Part shown: positions 29,171-38,552 of the stretch, piece after piece | Position numbering within the stretch: position 1 is the first letter of the stretch | How the letters are laid out: each line of letters opens with the position of its first letter | Source of the DNA: an uncultured Alphaproteobacteria bacterium | Lineage (GTDB): Bacteria; Pseudomonadota; Alphaproteobacteria; Rhizobiales; Aestuariivirgaceae | Length of the DNA stretch: 64,000 bases | NCBI GenBank assembly: GCA_937870685.1 | Contig: CALMZX010000114.1 | Location: 1-64,000 of the forward strand | Direction of reading: 5' to 3' | Position numbers and translations under genes: made by a program | Notes under the pieces: model-generated | Told to the model about the DNA's origin: nothing | The model's database searches: none | The model's input: the letters and a program-made list of their open reading frames with translations, nothing else

Positions 29171-30394
29171 CTAAAGGTGAAATCGTTCACCAAGGGTGAC
29201 AGCGAACGGTCCGCCGCGCTCGAAATGCGGAAAAAACGGGCCTTGCCGCGCCATTTTGATCACCGGCAAACCCGCGAGGACAAAGTCCGGAAGGCGGGTG
29301 TCCTGCACCGGGCGCAATTGTCCGGCCACCTGCACGGTGGCACCCCCGGGACCGGCGATCCGGAAGCGGTCATCCCACAGCACCTCGCCGGAGGGCGGAA
29401 TGACGACGGCATCAGGTGCAATCCGCCCCGGTTCCCGCCCGATCACAATCTCCCGCGCACGGCCAGCCACCAGTGCACCGCCAAGGCTGCGGCGGAACAC
29501 CGCCGTGCCTGCCGTCACATCAGAAAGCCGCTGCATATCGGCCCGCTCCGGCCTGACACCGGAGCCACAGAGCATGATGGCCCGGCCAAGCACAGCGGCG
29601 CGGGTTTCCGGCAATTCGTCATGGAGGGCCGCTCGCGCCAGGGTGATGAATCCTGCGGGGTGCAGGTGTGCATGCGCCCTGAGCCAGGCTTGCGTCTGCG
29701 CCTCAATGGTTCGCGTTTCCGCCTGTGCCGCAAGCGCTTCAGCCCCGAGGGCTGCAATGTCCCGCTGCCGCAGGCTGCGCCGGATGCGGACCCGTTCAAA
29801 GTCCGTGTTCACGTTGCTGGGATCATCCAGCCAACCCTGCCCGATGGACTTGAGATGGGCCCGCAAGGCGCAACGCGTGACCCCGAGCAAAGGACGCAAG
29901 ACGCGCACGCCCCGCCACTCTGTCTCCGGCCAGATGCCGGCAAGGCTCGCGGCACTGCTGGTCCGGCGCTTGCGCATCACGACGGTTTCAGCCTGATCAT
30001 TCAGTGTGTGGGCAGTGAGCAAGGCCCCAGCCCCATGCGCGCGGCACCAATCGGTCATGAGATCATAGCGTGCCGACCGCGCCTTCGCCTGAATGCCGGT
30101 GGCGGGCTTCGCGCCGTCCCACGTGAGGAGGGTGTGGGGAATGTCGAGTGCCGCGCACCAGCGCCCCACCTGTTCCGCCTCGGCGCGCGAACCGCCGCGC
30201 AGGCCGTGGTCCACCGTGAGCGCCACAAGGCCCTGCCCGCGCCACGCGGCCAGCAGGCGCAAGAGCGCCATGGAGTCGGAACCGCCCGACACCGCAACGG
30301 CGATGCAAGGCACGTCATTCAGATCATGAAAGAGATGGCCGACCTCAAGGCCCGCATCAGTGCAGGACAGTGCCTCTGCCTCAGCAGCCGGCAC
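29171..30394 (-). CDS. tilS: tRNA(Ile)-lysidine synthase
   Basis: This 407-residue N-type ATP pyrophosphatase converts C34 of tRNA-Ile(CAU) to lysidine so that AUA is read as Ile. The PP-loop is AVSGGSDSMALL, with LTVDHGLRGGS and LLTAHTLNDQAETVVM following. The start is GTG at 30394, overlapping the cpoB end by 14 bp. Position between cpoB and ftsH is conserved in Rhizobiales. Confidence 0.93.
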   Translation of the reverse strand: MPAAEAEALSCTDAGLEVGHLFHDLNDVPCIAVAVSGGSDSMALLRLLAAWRGQGLVALTVDHGLRGGSRAEAEQVGRWCAALDIPHTLLTWDGAKPATGIQAKARSARYDLMTDWCRAHGAGALLTAHTLNDQAETVVMRKRRTSSAASLAGIWPETEWRGVRVLRPLLGVTRCALRAHLKSIGQGWLDDPSNVNTDFERVRIRRSLRQRDIAALGAEALAAQAETRTIEAQTQAWLRAHAHLHPAGFITLARAALHDELPETRAAVLGRAIMLCGSGVRPERADMQRLSDVTAGTAVFRRSLGGALVAGRAREIVIGREPGRIAPDAVVIPPSGEVLWDDRFRIAGPGGATVQVAGQLRPVQDTRLPDFVLAGLPVIKMARQGPFFPHFERGGPFAVTLGERFHL

Positions 30395-31331
30395 GCTTGT
30401 ATTCAGCCTGGGCCTTCTTCTTGGCCTCGACGGCGCGCGGGAACTCCGTTCCGACGGAGTTGAGCGCGGCGCAGGCCTGTTCCTTCTGGCCCATCTTGTT
30501 GAGGGCCATGCCGAGCTTCAACAGGCTGTCAGGCGCGCGGCGGCTCTTCGGGTAGGTCTTGTAGGCCTGCAGGAAATTCTGCGCGGCCTGCTTGGAATCG
30601 CCCTGCACGTAGAAAGTCTCGCCGAGCCAGTACTGGGCGCTGCCCGCCAGCGAGTGGTCCGGGTACTTCGTCAGGAAGCTGCGGAAACCTGCTTCCGCCT
30701 CGCCGAACTGGCGGCGGAGCAAAGCCTCGTTGGCCGACTTGTAAAGCTCATCCGGCGTTTCGGCCGGTTGCAGCGACACCTGCTCGATGCCATCCTGCTG
30801 CTGCACGCCATCGGTCGTGACAGGCTGTCCGGCCTGGGCAGGCTGGGTGGCCTGGGCCGTCTGGGTTTCGCCTGCGTCCGGCACCAGAACCTGGCCTTCA
30901 AACGTGCCGTCTTCGGCACCCGCCTTCTTGAACGGAACCTGCGCGGGGGCGACTTCCATCGTGCCACTTTCCGTGCCGAGAACTTCCGCATTGAGTGATT
31001 TGGGTTTGGAGGCCGGCGTATCCTCGATCACTTCAATGCCATCGGCGGCCGTTCCGTCCTGGACCGCAGGGGTTTCGGCAAACTGCTTCTGCACCGGTTT
31101 CTTGAGGGCGGGCGGCGGCGTCATCTCGCCTGCGTCACCCTGCTTCTGGCCCAGCTGCCTTTGCAGCTGGTTCACGGTGAAGGTGAGTTCCTCAACCTGC
31201 CCGGTGAGGGCGCGGATGCGCTCCTCCATCTGGAAAATGCGGGTGGCGATGTCCTGCGCGCCTGCGGGCACCGAGGCGGGCAAGGCGGCTGACGCGAGCA
31301 GGACGGCGGCAAACAGACTGCGCTTGAACAT
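30381..31331 (-). CDS. cpoB: Tol-Pal system protein CpoB (YbgF)
   Basis: This 316-residue periplasmic protein coordinates Tol-Pal with peptidoglycan synthesis. It has a signal peptide (MFKRSLFAAVLLASAALPAS), an N-terminal coiled coil (FQMEERIRALTGQVEELTFT), a Thr/Gln/Ala-rich linker, and C-terminal TPR repeats (PDELYKSANEALLRRQFGEA, LAGSAQYWLGETFYVQGD). The start at 31331 is chosen for the signal peptide. It follows the pal genes and precedes tilS. Confidence 0.93.
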   Translation of the reverse strand: MFKRSLFAAVLLASAALPASVPAGAQDIATRIFQMEERIRALTGQVEELTFTVNQLQRQLGQKQGDAGEMTPPPALKKPVQKQFAETPAVQDGTAADGIEVIEDTPASKPKSLNAEVLGTESGTMEVAPAQVPFKKAGAEDGTFEGQVLVPDAGETQTAQATQPAQAGQPVTTDGVQQQDGIEQVSLQPAETPDELYKSANEALLRRQFGEAEAGFRSFLTKYPDHSLAGSAQYWLGETFYVQGDSKQAAQNFLQAYKTYPKSRRAPDSLLKLGMALNKMGQKEQACAALNSVGTEFPRAVEAKKKAQAEYKRAGC

Positions 31332-31418
31332 GTCAAAACCTGACGAATGAAACCGGGTTACCGGGAACCTTGGCCTTGAAAGACGGAGAAATTGAGGCTT
31401 TCGCCCCAACTGGCCCCA

Positions 31419-31925
31419 TCAGTTAGTGCCGCCGGTGATCACCGTCACGGCGCGGCGGTTCTGCGACCAGCACTCTTCGGCGTCACACAGCGAGGCCGGA
31501 CGCTCCTTGCCATAGGCGATGGAGGAAATGCGGTTGCCGGGCACGCCCTGCTGGATCAGGTAGTTGCGAGACGCCGTGGCGCGGCGGGCCGACAGCGAGA
31601 TGTTGTATTCGCGGGTGCCGCGCTCGTCGGCATGGCCTTCCACCTGCACGGTGACATTCGGGTACTGCAGCAGCCATGCCGCCTGCTTGGACAGCGTGTC
31701 CTGGGCTTCCGGCGTCAGCGTCACCGTATCGACGATGAAGTAGATGCGGTCGCCCACATTGGTTTCGAAATCGGCCTTGGAGCCGGGCGTCGCCTGACCC
31801 ATGCCGATGCCACCGGCTCCGGGGCCGGCTTCCAGGTCAGGCGTGTTCTTCTTGGAACAGGCGGCGAGCGCCAGAAAACAGGTCAACAGGGCTGCCGTCT
31901 TGAAACCGGCCGATCGGGTCATCAT
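31419..31925 (-). CDS. pal: Peptidoglycan-associated lipoprotein, copy 1
   Basis: This 168-residue lipoprotein tethers the outer membrane to peptidoglycan and binds TolB. The lipobox is LALAACSKK; the OmpA-like domain has VTVQVEGHADERGTREYN, LSARRATASRNYL and the tail CDAEECWSQNRRAVTV. It is one of two tandem copies; the two share the whole OmpA-like core. This copy lies just before cpoB. A terminator lies upstream of it, so it may have its own promoter. Confidence 0.93.
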   Translation of the reverse strand: MMTRSAGFKTAALLTCFLALAACSKKNTPDLEAGPGAGGIGMGQATPGSKADFETNVGDRIYFIVDTVTLTPEAQDTLSKQAAWLLQYPNVTVQVEGHADERGTREYNISLSARRATASRNYLIQQGVPGNRISSIAYGKERPASLCDAEECWSQNRRAVTVITGGTN

Positions 31926-31992
31926 CAATCCCACTCCTAAAAGGTCCCCTTCCGAAGGCCGTCCCGGGCCCCGAAGTCTGGGTCTCTGCATG

Positions 31993-32011
31993 AAAAGCCC
32001 TCCGGGAGGGC
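31993..32011 (-). terminator. Intrinsic terminator between the two pal genes
   Basis: On the minus strand GCCCTCCCGGAGGGC is followed by TTTT, a compact GC hairpin with a T-run, about 100 bp after the stop of copy 2. It would separate or attenuate transcription of copy 1 and cpoB from the upstream tol genes. Confidence 0.75.
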
Positions 32012-32114
32012 CCTTTGCAGCAGGCCATTGCGCAAATTGCCACCGCACGCAAGTGTGGTGGCAACTGAGTTAACAAATTGTCACAGGGCCATGGAGAGAC
32101 CCTCCCGGGGAGAC

Positions 32115-32645
32115 TCAGCTCGTCCGGGCTCCGCCCGTGATAACCGTGACAGCACGGCGATTTTGTGACCAACACTCTTCCGCGTCACACAAAGAGGCCG
32201 GACGCTCCTTGCCGTAGGCGATCGAAGAGATGCGGCTGGAAGCGACGCCTTCGCTGATCAGGAAATTGCGCACCGCCGTCGCTCTGCGTGCCGAAAGCGA
32301 CAGGTTGTACTCGCGGGTGCCACGCTCGTCGGCATGGCCTTCGATCTGGATCTGCACGTCGGCATACTGGTTCAGCCAGCTGGCCTGCTTGCGCAGCGCG
32401 TCCTTGCCCTCGGCGGTGAGCGTCACCTGGTCCATCTGGAAGAAAACGCGGTCGCCGATGGCGGTCTGGAACTCCTCGACCGAGCCGGGTGAAGCGCTGC
32501 CAGCGGCGAGTTCCGTGCCCGTGCCACTGGCACCATTGAGGCCGGCGTTCAGGCTGTTGGGGTTCTTCTTGGAGCAGGCCGCAAGCGAAATGGCACAGGC
32601 CAATGCAAGGGCAATCCGGAAACCGGTCGTCTTCGAGTTCATCAT
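32115..32645 (-). CDS. Peptidoglycan-associated lipoprotein, copy 2
   Basis: This 176-residue second Pal lipoprotein lies directly after tolB. It has the lipobox ISLAACSKK, then a Gly/Ser/Thr-rich linker and the OmpA-like domain (VQIQIEGHADERGTREYN, LSARRATAVRNFL, CDAEECWSQNRRAVTV). ATG codons at 32645 and 32642 are both possible, with AGGTGG upstream. Its position after tolB is the canonical pal position. The near-identity with copy 1 shows a local duplication; the linker and N-terminus differ most. Confidence 0.93.
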   Translation of the reverse strand: MMNSKTTGFRIALALACAISLAACSKKNPNSLNAGLNGASGTGTELAAGSASPGSVEEFQTAIGDRVFFQMDQVTLTAEGKDALRKQASWLNQYADVQIQIEGHADERGTREYNLSLSARRATAVRNFLISEGVASSRISSIAYGKERPASLCDAEECWSQNRRAVTVITGGARTS

Positions 32646-32759
32646 GATCAAGGTCCACCTAATTCAAAGTCTGGAGCCCCCCGGCCCCAACCATCCTTGG
32701 GACCGTAATGACCTGATAACCTGAAGACCGGCTTACGGAACGTGGTTAAGGGAAGGTGA

Positions 32760-34085
32760 TCAATTCAGCCGCGGCGACCAGGCGGGATCGCTGGAGAAGC
32801 CCGGTGTCGGCACCTTCTGTTCGTTGTAGCCGGTGACATCCACCGAATAGAGTTGCGGGCCGCCATTCTCGCCGCCGGACTCGCGGAAGAACATGATGAC
32901 GCGGCTGTTCGGTGCCCAGGTAGGGCCTTCGTTGTGGTAGCCCTCGGTGAGCACGCGTTCGCCCGAACCATCCGGCTTCATCACACCGATGGCAAATTTT
33001 CCGCCCGCGTTCTTGGTGAAGGCAATCCATTTGCCGTCCGGCGACCAGACCGGCGTGGAATAGCGGCCCTTGCCGAAGGAAATGCGCTGCGCCTCGCCAC
33101 CGCCTGCCCCCATCACATAAATCTGCTGGTTGCCGCCACGGTCGGACTCGAAAGCAAGGGCCGATCCATCAGGAGCATATGACGGGGCCGTGTTGATCGC
33201 CGCCACATTGGTGACCTGACGCAGCTGCCGCGACTGCAGGTTCATCTCGAACAGGTTGGAGTTCACCATGTCCTCGGACTGCAGCGACATGATGATGCGC
33301 CCGCCATCCGGCGAGAAGCGCGGCGCGAAACTCATGTTGGGAAAATCGCCGACGATTTCCTTCTGGTTCGTATCGATGTTGTAGATGAAGACGCGCGGTA
33401 CACCGGTGCCGAAGGAGAGGAACGTGACTTCATTCGCCGTGGGTGAAAAACGCGGCGTGAGCAGCAGGTCGCCCTGCACCGGAAGCGTGCGCGGATTGAA
33501 GCCGTCCTGGTCCATGATGGCGAGCTTCTTCACCCGCTGCGACTTGGGGCCGGATTCGTCAATGAACACCACGCGCGTGTCAAAGTAGCCTTCAAAACCC
33601 GTGAGCGCCTTGTAGATCTGGTCGGAGATGCGGTGCGCCAAGCGCCGCGCCACCTTGGGCGACGCCGCAAGCGACTGCGAGGCCAGCATCTGCCCGGAGT
33701 TCACGTCGAAGAGCTTGAAGGCCACGCGCAGCTTGCCGCCATCCATGTAGGCCTGGCCCGTGACCAGCGCCTTGGCCTGCACCTGCCGCCAGGATTCAAG
33801 ATTGGGCTGGGCCTCGAAATCGGAAATGCGCTCGATGAAGCTTTCCGGCGGCAGCGGGTTGAAATAGCCCGAGCGTCCGAGGTTGTTGGCGATGACGCCG
33901 GAGACGGTGGCCGCCGCATCCTCCGAACCGGAGCCGGCAAGGAACGGTGCAATGGCGATGGGCAGCGGATTGATCTTGCCGCCCGAGACATCCACATCCA
34001 GCGCCCAGGCAGGAACGGTCCCCGCCAGCGCCACGAATGATGCAGCGCCCGTGGCCGCCAGAAGGTTACGTCGATTGAGCTTCAT
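32760..34085 (-). CDS. tolB: Tol-Pal system protein TolB
   Basis: This 441-residue periplasmic protein binds Pal and TolA. An N-terminal domain is followed by WD40-like beta-propeller repeats (FSPDGGRIIMSLQS, YAPDGSALAFESDRGG, WSPDGKWIAFTKNAGG, WAPNSRVIMFF). The signal MKLNRRNLLAATGAAS contains a twin arginine before the hydrophobic stretch, suggesting possible Tat export; E. coli TolB uses Sec. The start at 34085 is set by the signal peptide. Confidence 0.95.
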   Translation of the reverse strand: MKLNRRNLLAATGAASFVALAGTVPAWALDVDVSGGKINPLPIAIAPFLAGSGSEDAAATVSGVIANNLGRSGYFNPLPPESFIERISDFEAQPNLESWRQVQAKALVTGQAYMDGGKLRVAFKLFDVNSGQMLASQSLAASPKVARRLAHRISDQIYKALTGFEGYFDTRVVFIDESGPKSQRVKKLAIMDQDGFNPRTLPVQGDLLLTPRFSPTANEVTFLSFGTGVPRVFIYNIDTNQKEIVGDFPNMSFAPRFSPDGGRIIMSLQSEDMVNSNLFEMNLQSRQLRQVTNVAAINTAPSYAPDGSALAFESDRGGNQQIYVMGAGGGEAQRISFGKGRYSTPVWSPDGKWIAFTKNAGGKFAIGVMKPDGSGERVLTEGYHNEGPTWAPNSRVIMFFRESGGENGGPQLYSVDVTGYNEQKVPTPGFSSDPAWSPRLN

Positions 34086-34129
34086 CCCATTCCACCCAGA
34101 TTGCAAAGGGGCCCCCACATTTCAAACAC

Positions 34130-35107
34130 TCAGCCGGCCATCATGTCCGGCGTGAAATTCACGGTAATCTCCTGCCACATATCATAGCGGTCGGCAGGCA
34201 GGAAATCATAAGGCGCGCACTCCATGACAGCTGAAACGGCCGATTGCGCCGTGGCATCCGACAGCGTGTCGCCACCGCCGGAAATCACGATGGGCAGTCC
34301 TTCCACCGACTTGTCCTTGCGCAGGTTGAAGCGCACCTTGACGGTGATCGAGGCCTCGCGAGCCCCCGGCGGCACGGTCCAGCATTCCGACAGGCGGCTG
34401 CGCAGCGCATCAATGAGTGTGGCAGCGATGGCCGCGTCATCGCCCTGTGCCTCGTTTTCGCCCTGCACCGGGGAACCGTCAGTCTCGCCGGATTTCTTGG
34501 GCGCGGTGCGTTCGTCGTTTTCCTTGTTGAGAAGGGCATCCAAAGCGGCAACGTCGAGTTTCTGCTTTTTCTTCTTTTCGGCCTCGGCCTTCTTCTTCGC
34601 CTCGTCAGCCTTTTTCTTTTTCTCGGCTTCGGCCTTCTTCTTCTCTTCCGCTTCCTTCTTCTTTTCCTCGGCAGCCTTCTTTTCGGCGAGCGCCGCTTCC
34701 TCGGCCACCTTCTTTTCTTCCTCAAGCTTCTGCTCTTCGAGCAGTTCCTTCAGCGGATCAGAATCAAGCGGCTTGTCCTCGGCCTTCTTGGGCTCCGGCT
34801 TCTTGACGGGTTCAGGTTCGGGCTCCGGCTCCTTGGGCTTGGCCGCGAGCACTTCCTCTTCCGCCACCTTCGGTGCGGGCTTCACCTGCTTGGTCACTTC
34901 AGTTTTTTGCGCCGCCGACTTTTCCGGCGTCGGCACGGCTTCCTTCGTCGTCGCCATGACCTTGGTCACGTCACCGATGTTGGAGATATCGACCTGCACC
35001 GCGTTCTGCGGCTCCACCTTGAAGGGCTCTGGCGACGGCAAGCCCACAAGCACCGCCAGAAGCAGCGCCGCATGCACAACAGCAGAGCTGGTGACGCTGC
35101 CCTTCAT
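34130..35107 (-). CDS. tolA: Tol-Pal system protein TolA
   Basis: This 325-residue inner-membrane protein spans the periplasm. The N-terminal helix is SSAVVHAALLLAVLVGLP. A very Lys/Glu/Ala-rich helical domain (residues ~100-200, KKKEAEEKKKAEAEKKKK type) precedes a C-terminal globular domain (LSECWTVPPGA, VKVRFNLRKDKSVEGLP). Its ATG overlaps the tolR stop by 4 bp. It works with TolQ/TolR to constrict the outer membrane at division. Confidence 0.93.
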   Translation of the reverse strand: MKGSVTSSAVVHAALLLAVLVGLPSPEPFKVEPQNAVQVDISNIGDVTKVMATTKEAVPTPEKSAAQKTEVTKQVKPAPKVAEEEVLAAKPKEPEPEPEPVKKPEPKKAEDKPLDSDPLKELLEEQKLEEEKKVAEEAALAEKKAAEEKKKEAEEKKKAEAEKKKKADEAKKKAEAEKKKKQKLDVAALDALLNKENDERTAPKKSGETDGSPVQGENEAQGDDAAIAATLIDALRSRLSECWTVPPGAREASITVKVRFNLRKDKSVEGLPIVISGGGDTLSDATAQSAVSAVMECAPYDFLPADRYDMWQEITVNFTPDMMAG

Positions 35108-35565
35108 GGCGCGACAGGTTTCTCCGTCTGCAGGGTGACAAGGCCGATCTTCTTGTAGCCGGCGGAGTTGAGCACACCCATCACCTCCATGACGGCACCA
35201 TAGTCCGTCGAGGTATCGGCGCGCACGAAGAGCTGTTCCTCATTGCCGTTCTTGACGATGGCCTGAAGCTTGGCGGCCAGTTCGCCGAGCGGAATCTGGG
35301 TTTCCTGCAGGTAGACGCTGCGGTCCTTCTGCACCGTGATGTAGAGCGGGTCCTTCGGTGCATCCATGGACTTGGCTTCCGTCTTGGGAAGCTCGACCGG
35401 CACGCCGACGGTCATGAGGGGGGCTGCCACCATGAAGACGATGAGCAGCACCAACATCACGTCAACGAGCGGCGTGACGTTGATCTCGCTGATGGCGCCA
35501 TGGCGCGAGCCGCGGCGTCCGCGCCTCGCATTGGCAGCCTTGGCACCTCCGACCGATGCACCCAT
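35104..35565 (-). CDS. tolR: Tol-Pal system protein TolR
   Basis: This 153-residue ExbD/TolR protein has an N-terminal cytosolic tail (ISEINVTPLVDVMLVLLIVFMV), where the Asp in VDVML is the proton-channel residue, and a periplasmic domain. It lies 3 bp after tolQ and overlaps tolA. Confidence 0.95.
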   Translation of the reverse strand: MGASVGGAKAANARRGRRGSRHGAISEINVTPLVDVMLVLLIVFMVAAPLMTVGVPVELPKTEAKSMDAPKDPLYITVQKDRSVYLQETQIPLGELAAKLQAIVKNGNEEQLFVRADTSTDYGAVMEVMGVLNSAGYKKIGLVTLQTEKPVAP

Positions 35566-35568
35566 GGA

Positions 35569-36276
35569 TCAGGACCTTTCGTCGAGCTGGCGCGAGATGA
35601 TGGCGGAGAATTCGTCGGCGAAATTCTCCAGCCGCGACTGCACCTTGGCTGCGTCGGCAGAGTACATATTGTAGAAGATTGTCGCCGGTATGGCAGCCAC
35701 AAGACCGATGGCCGTGGCGAACAGGGCTTCGGCAATGCCGGGAGCCACAACGGCAAGATTGGTCTGGCCGGAATTGGCGATGCCCTGGAACGAGGTCATG
35801 ATGCCCCACACCGTGCCGAACAGGCCGATGAAGGGTGCGGCCGAGCCGATGGTGGCGAGGAAGAGGAGATTGGATTCCAGTTCGCTCATTTCCTTCTGAA
35901 TGGCAACATCCATGACCTTCTCAATGCGCTTCTGCACGCCGGCAAAGCCTGCGCGCATGGCGGCACCCTGGCTCTGCTTCCACTCCTGCATGGCGGCAAT
36001 GAAGATGGAGGCCATGCCGTTGGTGGCGCGGCCACCGAGCCCGCGATAGAGATCCTCCAGCGACTGCCCGGACCAGAACGACTGCTCGAAGCGGTCATTG
36101 GCGGCATGCTCGCGGCGGAAAGTGAAGTACTTGTTGAAAATGATGGCCCAGCACCACACCGAGGCAAGGCCCAGGCCCAGCATGACGAAGAACACCGGCC
36201 ACGAGGCCTGCATGACCAGATGCCAGAGCGAGATTTCGGCGGTCTGCGTCACCGCGGTTTCAGTGATGGTTTCCAT
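35569..36276 (-). CDS. tolQ: Tol-Pal system protein TolQ
   Basis: This 235-residue MotA/TolQ/ExbB channel protein has a first helix FVMLGLGLASVWCWAIIF and the conserved pair in FLATIGSAAPFIGLFGTVWGIMTSF and GIAEALFATAIGLVAAIPATIFYN. With TolR it harvests proton flow to energise TolA. The start METITETAVTQ at 36276 is chosen because family homology begins there. It follows ybgC after a 186-bp gap that probably holds the tol promoter. Confidence 0.95.
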   Translation of the reverse strand: METITETAVTQTAEISLWHLVMQASWPVFFVMLGLGLASVWCWAIIFNKYFTFRREHAANDRFEQSFWSGQSLEDLYRGLGGRATNGMASIFIAAMQEWKQSQGAAMRAGFAGVQKRIEKVMDVAIQKEMSELESNLLFLATIGSAAPFIGLFGTVWGIMTSFQGIANSGQTNLAVVAPGIAEALFATAIGLVAAIPATIFYNMYSADAAKVQSRLENFADEFSAIISRQLDERS

Positions 36277-36462
36277 GTGATCCGTTGCGTCCCAAGTCGG
36301 CCCCTGTCCCGAAGGCGTCACGGCAGCCGCTCCCGCCTGCCTCAAACCGTCAAAATCTGTCGAAACTGCGGCCTTTTCCACAGATTCGGCAAACCGGCGG
36401 CGCACCGGCAGGGTTCCGGCGCTCGACCATCAGTGCTTGAATCACTTATGGTTAACAAAGGG

Positions 36463-36891
36463 TTAGGAAATGGCCTTGGCGAGCCTTTGAGCCATCTCCG
36501 GCGGCACCCGTTTGGGCCGCCCCCGGCCATCAATCAGCGCCACCGTCACATCGGCTGTGAACAGCACCTCTCCGCCACGCATCACCCGTTGGGCCAGTTC
36601 GAAGCGTGCACCCGCCATCTCGCCGCCGCACGTCTCCACGGTCAGCAGATCATCAAAACGCGCCGGCCGGAGGAAATCGCAAACCATGCGGCGGACCACA
36701 AACATGATGGGCTCGCCCGCAGCGAACAGGGCGTTCTGGTCAATGCCAGCCTCCCGCAGGAAATCCGAACGCGCCCGCTCCGCGAATTTCAGGTAGTTGG
36801 CGTGATAGACATTGCCGGAAAAATCCGTGTCCTCGTAATAGACGCGGACCTCCAGATAGTGGGTGCCGTTCCTGAAGTGGCCGCCGCTCAC
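36463..36891 (-). CDS. ybgC: Tol-Pal-associated acyl-CoA thioesterase YbgC
   Basis: This 142-residue hotdog-fold 4-hydroxybenzoyl-CoA-thioesterase-like protein has the catalytic motif [19 protein letters not shown]. YbgC proteins hydrolyse acyl-CoA or acyl-carrier esters and are regularly found at the head of tol-pal operons. Its start overlaps the ruvB stop by 4 bp, so it is coupled to the ruv operon. Confidence 0.93.
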   Translation of the reverse strand: MSGGHFRNGTHYLEVRVYYEDTDFSGNVYHANYLKFAERARSDFLREAGIDQNALFAAGEPIMFVVRRMVCDFLRPARFDDLLTVETCGGEMAGARFELAQRVMRGGEVLFTADVTVALIDGRGRPKRVPPEMAQRLAKAIS

Positions 36892-37928
36892 TGTTCCCCC
36901 TCCAGCGGCAGGATGCCTTGCGTGATCTCCGGGCGGTTGGGCACGGCCAAGCCCAGATGCTTGAAGGCATGATGGGTCAACAGCCGCCCGCGCGGCGTAC
37001 GGTTGAGGAAGCCGAGTTGCAGGAGATAGGGTTCCACCACATCCTCCAGCGCATCGCGGCCTTCCGAAAGCGAGGCGGCGATGGTGTCGATGCCGACAGG
37101 CCCGCCGCCAAAATTGAGCGCGATGCAGTTGAGATAGCGGTGGTCCAGCGCATCAAGCCCGGCATGATCCACATCCAGCGCCCGCAAGGCCCGGTCTGCC
37201 GCCGCCGCATCCACTTTGGATTGCCCGCCCACCACAGCGAAGTCGCGCACCCGGCGCAACAGGCGGCCGGCGATGCGCGGCGTGCCGCGTGAGCGCTTGG
37301 CGATTTCGCGCGCCCCGTCATCGGTGAGCGCGAGCGCCAGGATACGCGCACCCCGGCGCACGATCTCCAGCAATTCCGCCTCGCCATAGAACTCCAGCCG
37401 CACCGGAATGCCGAAACGGTCGCGCAGCGGCGTGGTGAGGAGGCCGGTGCGCGTGGTGGCGCCCACGAGCGTGAACTTCGCCAGATCGATCTTTACGCTG
37501 CGCGCCGCGGGCCCTTCGCCGATGATGAGATCGAGTTGGAAATCCTCCATCGCCGGGTAGAGCACCTCCTCCACCGCCGGATTGAGGCGGTGAATTTCGT
37601 CGATGAACAGAACGTCGCGCTCCTCAAGGTTGGTGAGGATCGCCGCCAGATCGCCCGCCTTGGCAATGACGGGGCCGGAGGTGGAGCGGAAATTGACGCC
37701 CATCTCGCGCGCCATGATTTGCGCGAGTGTCGTCTTGCCAAGACCCGGCGGCCCGGCAAACAGCACATGGTCCAGCGCCTCACCGCGCGCCCGCGCCGCC
37801 TCGATGAAAACCTTGAGGTTGGATTTCTGCTTGGTCTGGCCAATGAACTCATCCAGCTTCTGCGGGCGCAGATGGGTGTCGAGTGCATCCTCGGGGGCCT
37901 TGCCGTGATCGAGAATGGCGCGGGTCAT
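36888..37928 (-). CDS. ruvB: Holliday junction helicase motor RuvB
   Basis: This 346-residue AAA+ hexameric motor drives branch migration with RuvA. It has Walker [12 protein letters not shown], Walker [11 protein letters not shown], sensor 1 [11 protein letters not shown], the arginine-finger region PLRDRFG, and a C-terminal winged helix ([20 protein letters not shown]). Its ATG overlaps ruvA by 4 bp. Confidence 0.97.
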   Translation of the reverse strand: MTRAILDHGKAPEDALDTHLRPQKLDEFIGQTKQKSNLKVFIEAARARGEALDHVLFAGPPGLGKTTLAQIMAREMGVNFRSTSGPVIAKAGDLAAILTNLEERDVLFIDEIHRLNPAVEEVLYPAMEDFQLDLIIGEGPAARSVKIDLAKFTLVGATTRTGLLTTPLRDRFGIPVRLEFYGEAELLEIVRRGARILALALTDDGAREIAKRSRGTPRIAGRLLRRVRDFAVVGGQSKVDAAAADRALRALDVDHAGLDALDHRYLNCIALNFGGGPVGIDTIAASLSEGRDALEDVVEPYLLQLGFLNRTPRGRLLTHHAFKHLGLAVPNRPEITQGILPLEGEQ

Positions 37929-38542
37929 GCTGTCGCCAGCTCCTTCAGTGCCAGACGGATCAGTTTCTCCGTAGGCTGATCATCGCCTGCCTTCCTGAGC
38001 GCCGCAGAGACCGCCTGAGCGGTTTGCGTCTGCCCGTATCCCAGATTGACCAGTGCCGAGACCGCGTCGCTGACGGCAGATGATTTCGGCGCCGACATAT
38101 CCGCCGCCACCTGCGTCAGGCCCACGTCCGCCGCAGTGTAGGCAGGTGCCTTGTCCTTCAGTTCCAGCACGATGCGTTCAGCAAGCTTTTTGCCCACACC
38201 ATTGGCCCGCCCGATCATCGCCTTGTCCTGCAGCGCGATGGCAGACGCCAATTCACCCGGCCCCAGTACCGACAGGATCGCCAGCGCCACCCGCGCGCCA
38301 ACGCCCTGCACACTCTGCAACAGCTTGAACCATTCCTTTTCCAGATGCGTGGCAAAGCCCACGAGGCGAATGGAATCCTGGCTCACCAGCATCTCGGTGT
38401 GCAATTCGCACGCCTCCCCCAAGCCCGGCAGCGCAGCCAGTGTCTTGGCGGAACAGGAGACGAAATAGACGACGCCGTTCACATCTACCATGGCCCAGTC
38501 CGGCCCGGCAGAATCCATGCGTCCCTTGAGTTTTCCGATCAT
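37925..38542 (-). CDS. ruvA: Holliday junction helicase subunit RuvA
   Basis: This 205-residue tetrameric DNA-binding subunit starts [13 protein letters not shown] (OB fold), has helix-hairpin-helix motifs ([37 protein letters not shown]), a linker and the C-terminal domain III ([18 protein letters not shown]) that contacts RuvB. It starts 10 bp after the vapC stop, so it is read from the same transcript as the toxin-antitoxin pair. Confidence 0.96.
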   Translation of the reverse strand: MIGKLKGRMDSAGPDWAMVDVNGVVYFVSCSAKTLAALPGLGEACELHTEMLVSQDSIRLVGFATHLEKEWFKLLQSVQGVGARVALAILSVLGPGELASAIALQDKAMIGRANGVGKKLAERIVLELKDKAPAYTAADVGLTQVAADMSAPKSSAVSDAVSALVNLGYGQTQTAQAVSAALRKAGDDQPTEKLIRLALKELATA

Positions 38543-38552
38543 ACAGCAGCTT

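Noticed and set aside
27680-30463. 927-codon forward frame opposite ftsH and tilS
   Set aside because: Overlaps two well-supported genes throughout and has no recognisable motif.
34224-35158. Two 304-codon forward frames opposite tolA
   Set aside because: They mirror the Lys/Glu repeat of TolA as Ser/Phe or Leu/Phe runs; no family.
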